This document shows positions 9,320 to 17,867 of a DNA stretch of 64,000 nt, one piece after another. The stretch comes from Methylobacterium nodulans ORS 2060 (lineage in GTDB: Bacteria; Pseudomonadota; Alphaproteobacteria; Rhizobiales; Beijerinckiaceae). The notes below the pieces were generated by a model. The model was not told the DNA's origin. It saw only the letters and a program-made list of their open reading frames with translations, and did not search any database. The stretch is from positions 1 through 64,000 of the forward strand of contig NC_011892.1 in assembly GCF_000022085.1 (NCBI RefSeq), read 5' to 3'. The position numbers and the translations under genes were made by a program. Numbering within the stretch: position 1 is the first letter of the stretch; each line of letters starts with the position of its first letter.

Positions 9320-9681
9320 CCCACGTGCTGAACCTCGTCCATGATCTCGACCAGAAGGGCGCCTCGCTGCGCATCCTCGATCCGGAGCTGACGACGGGCG
9401 GCGAGGTCGGCCGGATCGTGGTGACCGTGCTGGGCATGGTGGCGGAGATGGAGCGCAAGTTCATCCTGGAGCGGCAGCGGGCTGGGATCGAGGCGGCGAA
9501 GGCGGCCGGCATCTATGCGGGGAAGGGAAGGGCGAAGACCGTGCCCGACGCGGAGATCCGCCGGCGCCATGCGGCCGGGACGGGCCCGACGGCCATTGCT
9601 CGCCAGCGCGGGATCTCGCGCACGAGCGTCTACCGCGCGCTCCGAATGGCGGTGGCCGCGCCGACCCGCGCGAAGGTGTAG
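9320..9681 (+). pseudogene. Serine resolvase, 5'-truncated
   Basis: From about 9320 the frame encodes the second half of a Tn3-type resolvase: NLVHDLDQKGASLRILDPEL, GRIVVTVLGMVAEMERKFILERQ and a Hin-like HTH with RGISRTSVYRALRMA. The N-terminal catalytic Ser region is absent; sequence upstream of 9320 is unrelated. The last 11 codons are antisense to a truncated integrase, so the gene lost its own 3' end or stop in the same rearrangement. Confidence 0.75.
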
Positions 9682-10158
9682 ACCATCAGGCCGATCAGGG
9701 CGCGGTCCCGCAGGCCGATCGGCGTGCTGGTGTCGATGGCATCTAGGATCGCGCGCGCCTCCTCCGGCGTGAGGACCGGGGTTTTGCCCCGCTTCACGAC
9801 GTGCTTCGGCCCCGGACGGCGGTGGCCGGGTTGAACGGCAACACCCCGCCGGTCGCCAGCAAGTCGAACACCATGGGGATTGCCGCGAGGCGCTGTTTGA
9901 CCGTGGGCGCGCTGTGGCTGCGCCCCAGCTCCTCCACGTAGGCGGCAACATGGATCGAGCTGACGGCGGTGATCGACGGCAGGCTGTGGTGCCCAACCGA
10001 GTGCAGAACTCGCCCACCGCCTTGGCGTAGGCGCCACGAGTGTTGGGGTTGCGGATCTGCGCCGTAAAGAACTCAGGGAAGCGGTAGGCGGCGCGATCGC
10101 CCGCCGCTGTGACCAGGACAGGGGCGGGGAGGGCGTGCAGGGTGGCGAGCTGGTTCAT
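9648..10158 (-). pseudogene. Tyrosine integrase, frameshifted and 3'-truncated
   Basis: It starts at 10158 with MNQLATLHALPAPV and an N-terminal SAM-like segment (IRNPNTRGAYAKAVGEF). Continuity then needs two frame changes, near 9998 and near 9813 (VRGPKHVVKRGKTPVLTPEEARAIL is read only after a 1-base shift). The catalytic domain stops after RDRALIGLMVYTFARVGAATAI at about 9650, where it runs tail-to-tail into the resolvase fragment. The Arg-His-Arg-Tyr half is missing. Its ATG overlaps the stop of the upstream gene (ATGA), so the two were probably cotranscribed. Confidence 0.8.
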
Positions 10159-10871
10159 GCTGCGCCCTCCCCAGTTATGATGCGCTGACAAACGCGCTCA
10201 GCCGCAGCAACCGCCTGCTCCATCTGCTCAGCTAACTGGTCAGGCGCGTTAGGATCGCCTGCCCCCATCCAAATGTCGGCTTCGCACCTATCCCGTAGCG
10301 CTTGGTTGCGCTGCCGACCCTCACCGGACCCATCGACCAACCGCATGAGTGTGCCAGCTGATACCTGCACGCGGACCAGAATTTCATGCACCGCTTGAAA
10401 TGCCGCATCAATCTCGGCACCAAGCATCGCCTTGCTCCGATATCGGCGGCTCATCATTCCTGAAAGGAATTCGCTGTTTCTCCTGATGCTCGCAAGCGGT
10501 ACGAAGTATGTATTTCTGTTCTGTGCTTGCCATTCCGTCTCGCCTGGCTCCGGCGTCCGCTCCTCCCATTCATTACTAAGAGCGCCCGAATTTCTGATCT
10601 CCTGAAGCACGGCGGTCATTTGGTAAAAATCAGAAAGGACCGTCTCAGCCAGTTCGACACCGCGCTTATGATCGTTTAGATCTCGGTCGTATCTGAATTT
10701 ACGCTCAGCAAGATCCTTATCAAACTCGGACTTACGCTCTGCCAAGGTCCGGTCCGCTGTCAGCCTCTCCCTATGAGTGGCAAGCGTGGTTGCCCGGTTC
10801 ACCACAAAGCCAACCGTCGAAACAATGCCTGAAACGGCTGCTGCCACTACTGCCGGACCGATCCAATCCAT
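10155..10871 (-). CDS. Membrane-anchored coiled-coil protein (238 aa)
   Basis: The ATG at 10871 follows GGAGGAG. One N-terminal membrane helix (about residues 5-25) is followed by a highly charged, probably coiled-coil segment (38-80, rich in Arg/Glu/Asp/Lys) and a helical cytoplasmic domain with Trp/Tyr-rich and acidic patches. No family is recognised. Base composition is less GC-rich than its neighbours, suggesting transfer. It overlaps by 4 bp with the integrase pseudogene downstream, so it may be cargo of that element. Confidence 0.65.
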   Translation of the reverse strand: MDWIGPAVVAAAVSGIVSTVGFVVNRATTLATHRERLTADRTLAERKSEFDKDLAERKFRYDRDLNDHKRGVELAETVLSDFYQMTAVLQEIRNSGALSNEWEERTPEPGETEWQAQNRNTYFVPLASIRRNSEFLSGMMSRRYRSKAMLGAEIDAAFQAVHEILVRVQVSAGTLMRLVDGSGEGRQRNQALRDRCEADIWMGAGDPNAPDQLAEQMEQAVAAAERVCQRIITGEGAA

Positions 10872-11021
10872 AGCTCCTCCATATAGATGATAGTTAGAAG
10901 AACGCTACTAAAACATAGCATACAGCAATTTATATGAACTTTTGATAGCGGGAATCGATACAAAAGCTATACCTACACCATACAGCACGAATGCCGGCCG
11001 CAGGAACGGCGAGCCTTGCAC

Positions 11022-11269
11022 GATAGGCGAGCACCCAGCGGTTGATGGTGGAGTGGTCGACAGTCAGGTCGCGCTCCAGCAGCATCTCCTCGATGTCGCG
11101 GTCGCTGAGGGCGTCGCGCAGGGACCAGGAGACGGCCTGCACGATCAGCGTCGCCTCGAAGTGCCGGCCCTTGAAGTCGCCGCGGGCCTGGCGCTTCAGC
11201 GTGAGGGCGAGGGCGGTGAGGATCATGGGCCGCCTCCGGGATGGAAGCGGCAAGCTGGGCGGGTATGCC
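11022..11269 (-). mobile_element. IS6-family remnant (transposase N-terminus only)
   Basis: From the ATG at 11226 the frame matches the first 67 residues of the IS6 transposase at 58131-58883 (ILTALAL...RDALSDRDIEEMLLERDLTVDHSTINRWVLA), then breaks off at about 11022. The leader matches the other copies only up to GGGTATGCC (11261-11269). Beyond that the IS6 terminal repeat is replaced by the 36-bp arm that bounds the toxin-antitoxin segment. Confidence 0.8.
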
Positions 11270-11342
11270 GGGGTCAGTTCCGACTGAGGGCGAAATGACA
11301 CCCGAGCGCATATGCGTCAATGCAGGGAAGGGGTTGCGCGAC

Positions 11343-11360
11343 TGTAGTTCTTAGACTACA
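11343..11360 (+). promoter_or_regulatory. Palindromic operator upstream of the toxin-antitoxin operon
   Basis: TGTAGT-TCTTAG-ACTACA is a perfect 6-bp inverted repeat with a 6-bp spacer, ending 8 bp before the toxin start. Type II toxin-antitoxin operons are usually repressed by the antitoxin at such a site. Confidence 0.6.
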
Positions 11361-11368
11361 ATAACCTC

Positions 11369-11674
11369 GTGATTGAGTTAAAGCAGACGGCCACCTTCGC
11401 CAAATGGGAATCCCGCCTCCGGGACAAGCGAGCCAGAACCATTATCGCGGCGCGATTGATGCGGCTGGCCGAAGGCTTGCCGGGCGACGTGGAGCCGGTA
11501 GGCGAAGGCGTTAGCGAACTGCGGATTCACTACGGCCCCGGATATCGCGTCTACTTCCAGCAGCGCGGAAATCTCCTGATCGTGTTGCTATGCGGCGGGG
11601 ACAAGGGATCGCAAGCCCGCGACATTGCCGCCGCCAAGAAACTCGCCAAAGAATGGAGTTCACAAGATGCCTGA
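11369..11674 (+). CDS. HigB/RelE-type toxin
   Basis: 101 residues from the GTG at 11369. It matches the RelE/ParE-superfamily addiction-module killer group (Gp49/HigB type, PF05973): ATFAKWESRLRD near the N-terminus, RLAEGLPGDVEPVGEGVSELRI in the middle, and the RVYFQQRGNLLIVLLCGGDK beta-strand core with the characteristic GGDKGSQARDI. Such toxins are ribosome-dependent or free mRNA endoribonucleases. The toxin gene precedes the antitoxin, as in higBA, and they overlap by 8 bp. Confidence 0.9.
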   Translation: MIELKQTATFAKWESRLRDKRARTIIAARLMRLAEGLPGDVEPVGEGVSELRIHYGPGYRVYFQQRGNLLIVLLCGGDKGSQARDIAAAKKLAKEWSSQDA

Positions 11675-11960
11675 AAAACTGACCACTTACGACCCTGCCG
11701 CCGCACTGGTGGACGATGAGGAGATCGCCGCTTTCATGGCCGATGCCTTTGAAACTGGCGATGCGGCCTATGTCGCCAAGGCGCTTGGCGTCGTCGCCCG
11801 CGCCAAAGGCATGACCGAAATATCCCGCAAAACCGGGCTATCCCGTGAACAGCTTTACCGTTCGTTCAGCGAGCACGGAAACCCGACCCTCAAGACCACG
11901 CTTGCGGTGATGCGCGCCCTGGGCGTTGACATAACGGCCAAAGCCCGTGCAGCACAGTGA
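11667..11960 (+). CDS. HigA-type antitoxin (HTH)
   Basis: 97 residues; the ATG at 11667 lies inside the toxin gene. It matches the addiction-module antidote family: TTYDPAAALVDDEEIAAFMADAFETGD, then an HTH (ISRKTGLSREQLYRSFSEHGNPTLKTTLAVMRALGV, about 56-90). It should bind and neutralise the toxin and repress the operon through the palindrome at 11343-11360. Both genes look complete, so the module is probably functional. Confidence 0.9.
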   Translation: MPEKLTTYDPAAALVDDEEIAAFMADAFETGDAAYVAKALGVVARAKGMTEISRKTGLSREQLYRSFSEHGNPTLKTTLAVMRALGVDITAKARAAQ

Positions 11961-12050
11961 CCTTGCCTCTGGCTCCTGATCATCGTCCCATTTGAACTGA
12001 AGGCTATTTGAGAAAAAAATCGATCCTTACAGATCAAGGCTTTACGCGTA

Positions 12051-12069
12051 TGAACCCTACGAGGGTTCA
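12051..12069. terminator. Hairpin downstream of toxin-antitoxin genes
   Basis: TGAACCC and GGGTTCA pair perfectly around TACGA. There is no T tract, so it may instead be part of the element end. Confidence 0.35.
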
Positions 12070-12133
12070 ATTGGGACAGTGAGAATAGCCTTCGGGTGTC
12101 ATTTCGCCCTCAGCCGGAACCGACCCCAAAGTC

Positions 12134-13552
12134 GTAATTACCCACGGGGTGCGCGCGAGCGCGGCGTGACCCACAAGCGAGGCCGCTAGAGGGAGTTCGC
12201 CGCGCCTCTTGCCGGGAGGCGATTTGGCTGATTCCCTCGTGGGATGGGCCGCAGCGAGCTGGAACGCCTGAGCAAGCAGGAGCTGATCGAGCTGGTGCTG
12301 CGGCTGCAGCGCCCCGAGAAGACCTCGCGCACCTCGTCCAAGCCGCCCTCGACCGACCGCAAGGAGCGGCGCGAGCAGGCCAAGCCCGGCGGCGCCAAGC
12401 CGGGTCACGAGGGACATAGCCGAACGCTCAGCCCCGATCCCGACGAGATCGTCGCTCACCGCCCGGGTCACTGCCCCTGCTGCGGAGGTGTTCTGGCTCC
12501 GGATCTGCCGGCCGAGATCGTCAGCGTGTGCGAGCAGATCGACTTGCCCGCGGTGGCACCGATGGTCACCCAGCATCAACGGCTCGCCGTCCGCTGCCCG
12601 GCTTGTGGCACGCGCGTCGTCGCTCCAGTGCCGCAGGCCGCACGCGGCACGCCGTTCGGCCCGCGCCTGCACGCGGTGGCGGTGTATCTGAAGACCTTCC
12701 AGGCTCTGTCCTACGAGCGGCTGCAGGCCGCGTTGTCGGACCTGTTCGGGCTCACCTTGAGCCAGGGCGGGCTGATGAACCTGCTGCGTCGGGCCCAGAG
12801 GCAGTTCCGTGCCGATCGCGAAGCTGCGGTCTCGGCGCTGCGCCGGGCCGCGGTAGTCGCCTCGGATGAGACCGGCGTGCGCATCGAGGGCAGCAACTCG
12901 TATCATTGGGTGTTCCGCTCGGACGCAGCGGTCGTTCATCACGCGGCCTCGACGCGGGCCGCCGCGGTGGTGCACGCGATGATGGACGGACACCGGCCGT
13001 CCGTGTGGCTGTCGGACCGCTACACCGCCCAGCAGGGCCACGGTGAGCATCACCAGACCTGCCTGGCGCATTTGGCCCGTGACGTCGCCTACGCGGTCGA
13101 GGTCAGCGACGACCCCGTGCCGCTGCGCCTACAACTCTGGCTGGGAAGCGTGTTCAGCCTGGCCGAGCGCGTCACCGACCTGGCCGCCTCGACGCTCTCG
13201 GCCAAGCGCCGGGCCCTGGATCGGCAGCTGTCCGCCATCCTCGCTGCACCAAGCCGCTGCGATCTGACCCGCGCTCTGCAAGCCAAGATCGGCCGAGCCC
13301 GCGACCAGCTCCTGGTCTTCCTCGACCATCCCGGCCGCGTGGCGGTCACCAACAACGCTTGCGAGCGCGCGCTGCGCCCGGCAGTGGTGCAGCGGAAGGT
13401 GACGAACGGCTATCGGGCCATGTGGGCGGCCGCGGGTGAGGCGGACGTGCGCACCGTCGTCGACACGGCCCGCCTCTCGGGGGCCGGCACCTTCGCCACT
13501 ATCCTCAACATCATCCGCGCCTGATCCTACCGCCACGGGCGTGGGTAATTAC
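12134..13552 (+). mobile_element. IS66-family element, copy 2, apparently complete
   Basis: The terminal repeats GTAATTACCCACG (from 12134) and the inverted GTAATTACCCACGCC (to 13552) are flanked by the perfect 8-bp duplication CCAAAGTC (12126-12133 and 13553-13560). It is 1419 bp with one gene. It inserted immediately beside the right arm of the toxin-antitoxin segment. Confidence 0.92.
12244..13524 (+). CDS. IS66-family transposase (intact)
   Basis: 426 residues. Leucine-zipper-like N-terminus (1-25), IS66 zinc-finger-type region with HCPCC (76-80) and CPAC (118-121), then the DDE catalytic core: D208 (SDETGVRI), D258 (LSDRYTAQQGHG) and E374 (NNACERALRP). It ends cleanly in ATILNIIRA. The accessory genes tnpA and tnpB found in many IS66 elements are absent, as in the ISBst12 subgroup. 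All catalytic residues are present, in contrast with copy 1, so this may be an active source. Confidence 0.92.
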   Translation: MGRSELERLSKQELIELVLRLQRPEKTSRTSSKPPSTDRKERREQAKPGGAKPGHEGHSRTLSPDPDEIVAHRPGHCPCCGGVLAPDLPAEIVSVCEQIDLPAVAPMVTQHQRLAVRCPACGTRVVAPVPQAARGTPFGPRLHAVAVYLKTFQALSYERLQAALSDLFGLTLSQGGLMNLLRRAQRQFRADREAAVSALRRAAVVASDETGVRIEGSNSYHWVFRSDAAVVHHAASTRAAAVVHAMMDGHRPSVWLSDRYTAQQGHGEHHQTCLAHLARDVAYAVEVSDDPVPLRLQLWLGSVFSLAERVTDLAASTLSAKRRALDRQLSAILAAPSRCDLTRALQAKIGRARDQLLVFLDHPGRVAVTNNACERALRPAVVQRKVTNGYRAMWAAAGEADVRTVVDTARLSGAGTFATILNIIRA

Positions 13553-13563
13553 CCAAAGTCGGC

Positions 13564-13601
13564 GTGTCGATCGGGCGTTTCTTGAAGCGCCTGATCGACA
13601 C
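13564..13601. repeat. Stem-loop after IS66 copy 2
   Basis: GTGTCGATCGGGCG (13564-13577) pairs with CGCCTGATCGACAC (13588-13601), 13 of 14 positions. It lies just right of the IS66 target duplication and before the SDR gene. It could be a terminator or a recombination site relic. Confidence 0.4.
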
Positions 13602-13655
13602 TAGAACAGCGCATGATCGCCCGTCGCCGGTGATCGCAACGGTGACGGGTACCCG

Positions 13656-14240
13656 ATGCGGATCCTCGTTCTCGGTGGATACGGCCTCATCGGCACGGCC
13701 GTCATCCTGCGGCTGCTCAGCGCCGGGCATTCCGTGATCGCGCTCGGCCGGTCCGCCGTGGCGGCTCGCCGCCGCTTTCCGGAAGTCTCCTGGATCGAGA
13801 CGGACATCGCCGGCCTGAGCGGGGCGGAGAGCTGGCGACCGCTCATCGCCGACTGTGATGCCGTCGTGAACTGCGCGGGCGCGCTTCAGGACGGAGCCCG
13901 CGACGACCTGCACGCGGTGCAGTCGACCGCAATGCAGGCGCTCTTCCTGGCCTGTGAAGCCGCCGGGATCCGCAGGGTCGTGCAGATCTCCGCCGTCGGC
14001 GCATCGCCGAGCGCGACAACTGCGTTCATGCGCACCCAGGCGGAGGCAGATGGCACTCTCTCCCGGCTCGATCTCGATTGGACGATCCTGCGGCCTGGGC
14101 TCGTCCTCGCCCCGGCCGCTTACGGCGGGACGGCGCTGTTGCGGGCGCTCGCCTCCATCCCGGTCGTGCTCCACCGCATGTGGTGCGATGGGAGTGCGTT
14201 CCGCTTCGGTCAGGAGCCGGCCGTGACGGCGGCCGCTTGA
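13656..14240 (+). pseudogene. Atypical SDR / NAD(P)-binding protein, 3'-truncated
   Basis: The frame starts with the Rossmann motif GGYGLIG (residues 7-13) and has DCDAVVNCAGALQDG and ISAVGAS, typical of NAD(P)H-binding atypical short-chain dehydrogenases (complex I NDUFA9-like). Recognisable sequence ends around residue 170 (ALASIPVVLHR); the final 25 codons look unrelated, and the usual C-terminal domain is missing. The start ATG at 13656 has a GACGGGT leader. It was probably cut by the rearrangement that brought in the IS6 copy downstream. Confidence 0.65.
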
Positions 14241-14358
14241 GAGAGACACCCTGGCAGGAGCCGGCGAGCCTGCCTCTGCCGGAGTGAGCCGGATCGTTCC
14301 CGCGGGGACGAGGGGCGAGGTGATCGCGATGAGAGTCCAGAACCGGTCGGCGCAAGCA

Positions 14359-15246
14359 GGGCTTGTCGCAAACTCGGGTGCGAGCCGCAGAAGGGGCTCG
14401 GCTACCCCGCTTTCACGCTTTGTTCGCGACGGGAAGTCCGAAGCAATGCGCAAGCAGCTGGTTCTGCTCGCGCACGGTCCACGCGCCTGAAAACCCGAAG
14501 CCCGTGCGCAGCCACAGCATCGCCGCTAAGCCCTGGATCGTGCGCCGGGCCGTGGTGAAGGAGCGGAACCCGCCTACCCGCGGCATCGGCCGCTTCACCC
14601 GGAAGTGATCGCTCTCAATCCCCTGCTGCAGGGGCTTGGTGACGTGGTGGGTGGGCGTGCGAGGCAGCAGGCCCTCCTTGCGGCTCTCGGCGATCGCCGG
14701 CGGGTAAGGACCGGCCCCATCGGTGCCGATCCGGTCCGGAGCGAGCAACGGCTGATCCTGCAGCATCGTGCGGAAGAAGCGCTTGGCCGCATCGAGATCG
14801 CGCTGGGCCATGAGCAGGAAGTCGACCGGCTCGCCGGGCTTGTCGATGGCCCGGTCCAGGGAGCGCCACTGGCCGCGGATCTTGATGTCCGTTTCGTCGA
14901 CGCGCACGGATCCGCAATGCGGCTTGCGGAACATGCTCAGCCGACGCTCGATGGCAGGCGCGTCGGCAAGCACCCCGCGGTTGAGGGTGGAGTGGTCCAC
15001 CTCCAAGCCACGCTCCAGCAGCATATCCTCGATCTCGCGGTCGCTGAGGGCGTAGCGCAGGGACTAGGAGACGGCCTGCACGATGAGGGTGGCCTCGAAG
15101 TGCCGGCCCCTGAAGTCACCGCGGGCCTGTCGCTTCAGCTTGAGGGCGAGGGCGTTGAGGATCATGGGCCGGCTCCGGGGTGGAGGCGGCAAGCCGGGCG
15201 GGTATGCCTAACGGCTGGTGAACGTCATCGCGTTTGCGACAGGCCC
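14359..15246 (-). mobile_element. IS6-family element, copy with nonsense mutation
   Basis: The ends GGGCTTGTCGCAAAC (14359 on) and, inverted, GGGCCTGTCGCAAAC (to 15246) are typical of IS6 elements; 888 bp. No convincing 8-bp target duplication is present. It is nearly collinear with the copy at 58077-58965. Confidence 0.85.
14413..15165 (-). pseudogene. IS6-family transposase with amber stop
   Basis: From the ATG at 15165 the frame is interrupted at 15064-15066, where codon 34 is TAG instead of the Trp seen in the copy at 58131-58883 (VSW-S-L-R). It then runs open to 14413. The DDE core is otherwise present: DETDIKIRGQW, IGTDGAGP and the Glu in GIESDHFRVKRPM. Re-initiation at an internal start would lose the N-terminal HTH region. 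Confidence 0.85.
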
Positions 15247-15438
15247 ACCGCAAGCCTCGCCTGAGGCGAAGTGATGTTGCCCGGCACACGACCTCGATGA
15301 GACATAAGTTGTATTTATAACTATTAAAATTAAGATGCATTTTCCTAATGATAGAATCACGGTTAGACGGCGTAAGTGGATTGACGTTCAGAGCTCCGTG
15401 CCGTAGGGCGAAGCCAACGTGGCCATTGCCGAAAATTT
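15247..15438 (+). promoter_or_regulatory. AT-rich leader of the siderophore receptor gene
   Basis: Positions about 15300-15360 are strikingly AT-rich (TTATAACTATTAAAATTAAG, CCTAATGATAGAATCA) between GC-rich blocks. TonB receptor genes are normally iron-regulated, and the AATGATAGAATCA segment loosely resembles half of a Fur/Irr-type site. No exact consensus is seen, so the regulator is an inference. Confidence 0.35.
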
Positions 15439-17598
15439 GTGAACACGACTGTGAAGACCGTCAATATTAGCATTGTCGTTACGGCAGCCTGGTCGATAGC
15501 ATCAGTGGCCTCGTGGGCGGTTCTGGGACCGCAGGCAGTGGCTGCGCAGGCCGCAGCTGACGCCTCCCCGGAGATTCAGCTTGAGGAGATCTCTGTCGCT
15601 GGGAGCGGCGGCGTGCCCCTGAAGACCGAGGGCTATCTGGCACGCAACAGCGTGAGCGCGACCCGCACCGACACGCCGCTGCGCGAGGTGCCGCAGGCCG
15701 TCGTGCCGGTGCCGCGGCAGGTTCTGGAGGATGCGGCGGCGACGCGGATCGACACGGCCCTCGACCTCGCCGGTGTCGGCCGCTCGAACAACTTCGCGGG
15801 CCTCGGCCTCACCGAGTTCACCATCCGGGGCTTCGCCACCGGCGAGTATTACCGCAACGGCTTCCCGATCAATCGCGGCTACCCCAACTCGCCCGACATC
15901 GTGTCCATCGAGCGGATCGAGGTGCTGAAGGGGCCCTCAGCCTTCCTATACGGACGAGGCGATCCGGGCGGCACCTTCAACATCGTCACCAGGCAGCCGA
16001 CCGCCGAGCGCTCCTTCGCCCTCGGCACGCAGTACGGCAGCGACAACGCCAAGCGCAGCACCTTCGACGCCACCGGCGCCCTCGACGAGGGCGGCACGGT
16101 GCTCGCCCGCCTCACCGGCGCGGTGGAGGACAACGGCAGCTTCCGCGACTTCGTCCACAGCGACCGCTACTACCTCGCCCCCGTCATCGCCTGGAAGCCG
16201 AGTGCCGACACCACGATGACGCTGGAAGGCGAGTTCATCAGCGCCGGGCAGATCTTCGACCGTGGCATCGTGCCGTTCCGCGGCGACCTGCGGGCGGTGC
16301 CGCGCACCCGCTACATCGGCGAGCCGGGCCTGCCGCCGTTCCGCAACGACAACGCGCTGGGCCAGCTGCGCGTCGAGCACCGGTTCAACTCGGACTGGGT
16401 GCTGAGCGCGGGCACGCAGGTGCTGGCCGGCAACATCGCCGGTGAGGCCGTCCAGACCGTTGGGTTCCTCGGCGACGGCCGCCTGCTCCGGCGCACCCTC
16501 GACCGGCGCGAGCTGACCTGGTCCGACCTCGACCTGCAGATCAACCTCGCGGGCAAGTTCGAGACCGGCTTCCTGCGCCACACTCTCCTCGTCGGCCTCG
16601 AGCACGACCGCCTCCGCTATCGCGAGGACATCACGCGCTCGAACTTCAACACCAATCCCTTCGTCCTTGACCTGTTCGCGCCCCGCTACGGCCAGGCTTT
16701 GCCCGCCCTCACGGTGCCGAGCAGCAACCTCCTGCAGAACACGACGAGCTACGCCGGCTACGTCCAGGACCAGATCGACCTCACGCCCAAGCTCCACGCC
16801 CTGCTGGGGGTGCGCGTCGAGGACATCGCCCTCGACACGACCAACTACATCAACGGCGTGAGCACGAAGCTGCAGGGCACGGCGGCGACGCCGCGCTTCG
16901 GCCTGGTCTACGACCTGTCCGACATCGCCTCGGTCTATGGCAGCTACGCCCAGTCGTTCCGGCCGAATACCGGCGCCGACCGGTCCGGCCGGCCCTTCCC
17001 GTTCCAGCAGGCCGAGAGCTACGAGACCGGCGTCAAGCTCAGCCTGCTCGACGGGCGGCTCGACGCGACCGCGGCCTTCTTCGACATCCGGCGCACCAAC
17101 CAGCTCGTCACCGATCCGGTCGACCAGAACTTCAGCGTCGCGACCGGCGCGGCGCGCAGCCGCGGCTTCGACCTCACGGTCGCCGGCTTCTTGGCCCCGG
17201 GCTGGCGGGTGATCGGCACCTACGCCTTCGTCGATGCCGCGATCACCCGCGACTCGACGCTCCCGGTCGGCACCCGCCTCGCCAACATCCCGCAGAACAG
17301 CTTCGCGCTGCAGAGCGTCTACGAGTTCCAGAGCGGACCCCTGCGCGGCCTCGGCCTCGGTGGCGGCGTCACCTACGTCGACTCCCGTGTCGCTGGGACG
17401 GCCCTGTCGACCTTCACGATGCCGGCCTATACCCTCGCCAACCTCATCTCCTACTACTGGATCACGCCGGAGGTGCGGGTGTACCTGAACGTCGACAACC
17501 TGTTCGACGAGCGCTACTTCGACCGCTCGTTCCAGAACCGCTACGCGACGCCAGGCCAGCCGCGCACGATCATGGGCGGGGTCGCCGCCCGGTTCTGA
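15439..17598 (+). CDS. TonB-dependent siderophore receptor
   Basis: 719 residues from a GTG at 15439 (another GTG at 15451 is possible). A signal peptide (to about residue 40) is followed by a TonB-box-like EEISVAG (49-55), the plug domain (about 75-190: LREVPQAVVPVP, FTIRGFATGEYYRNGFPINRG, IERIEVLKGPSAFLYGRGDPGG) and a 22-strand barrel ending in FDERYFDRSFQ...GGVAARF with the C-terminal Phe needed for outer-membrane assembly. The plug signature is that of the ferrichrome/ferripyoverdine (FhuA/FpvA, TIGR01783) group. No ExbBD or ABC importer is adjacent, so it must use partners elsewhere. Confidence 0.93.
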   Translation: MNTTVKTVNISIVVTAAWSIASVASWAVLGPQAVAAQAAADASPEIQLEEISVAGSGGVPLKTEGYLARNSVSATRTDTPLREVPQAVVPVPRQVLEDAAATRIDTALDLAGVGRSNNFAGLGLTEFTIRGFATGEYYRNGFPINRGYPNSPDIVSIERIEVLKGPSAFLYGRGDPGGTFNIVTRQPTAERSFALGTQYGSDNAKRSTFDATGALDEGGTVLARLTGAVEDNGSFRDFVHSDRYYLAPVIAWKPSADTTMTLEGEFISAGQIFDRGIVPFRGDLRAVPRTRYIGEPGLPPFRNDNALGQLRVEHRFNSDWVLSAGTQVLAGNIAGEAVQTVGFLGDGRLLRRTLDRRELTWSDLDLQINLAGKFETGFLRHTLLVGLEHDRLRYREDITRSNFNTNPFVLDLFAPRYGQALPALTVPSSNLLQNTTSYAGYVQDQIDLTPKLHALLGVRVEDIALDTTNYINGVSTKLQGTAATPRFGLVYDLSDIASVYGSYAQSFRPNTGADRSGRPFPFQQAESYETGVKLSLLDGRLDATAAFFDIRRTNQLVTDPVDQNFSVATGAARSRGFDLTVAGFLAPGWRVIGTYAFVDAAITRDSTLPVGTRLANIPQNSFALQSVYEFQSGPLRGLGLGGGVTYVDSRVAGTALSTFTMPAYTLANLISYYWITPEVRVYLNVDNLFDERYFDRSFQNRYATPGQPRTIMGGVAARF

Positions 17599-17714
17599 CA
17601 GGGGCCGGCGGGCCGGATCTCCAATCGGAGGGAACACTCCGGCCTGTGGCGCGATCGGCATTCCGATAGGTCGAGCTTAACTCTGGAACCAGCTAAGCTC
17701 CCCGGGGAGCAGGG

Positions 17715-17867
17715 ATGCCGATCCGGCCGGAGCACCGCTTCTTCTACCCCATCGACTGGCCCCAGCTCTCCAACGCAATCCGCTTCCGCCGGGCGCGGGG
17801 CCGGTGCGAGGCGTGCGCTCGCCCGCACCTTTAGCGGGTATTCCACCTCGGTGACGGTCGCTGGTGG
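17715..17867 (+). pseudogene. CxxC zinc-finger protein fragment with amber stop
   Basis: MPIRPEHRFFYPIDWPQLS and the CEAC pair match the first 50 residues of the gene at 34981, but TAG (17832-17834) replaces a Gln codon. The similarity stops at GDGRWW (about 17867), where unrelated conjugation-protein sequence begins. A duplicated, dead copy. Confidence 0.8.

Larger units (their letters stand above)
11270..12127. mobile_element. Toxin-antitoxin segment bounded by 36-bp inverted repeats
   Basis: 11270-11305 and 12092-12127 are inverted repeats with 34 of 36 bases identical; the common inner part is CTGAGGGCGAAATGACACCC. Between them lie only a HigBA-like operon, its operator and a hairpin. 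No transposase is present. The arrangement resembles a non-autonomous element carrying a toxin-antitoxin pair, but no target duplication is seen: the left flank is the IS6 relic and the right flank was later hit by an IS66 element. Confidence 0.55.

Noticed and set aside
14351..15254. CGCAAG on both sides of the IS6 copy as a target duplication
   Set aside because: The shared hexamer is not at matching distance from the two ends, so it is not an 8-bp duplication.
15946..17661. 571-codon open frame opposite the siderophore receptor
   Set aside because: Pure antisense shadow of a high-GC gene: Arg/Val/Glu/Ala-rich low-complexity product with no ribosome site.
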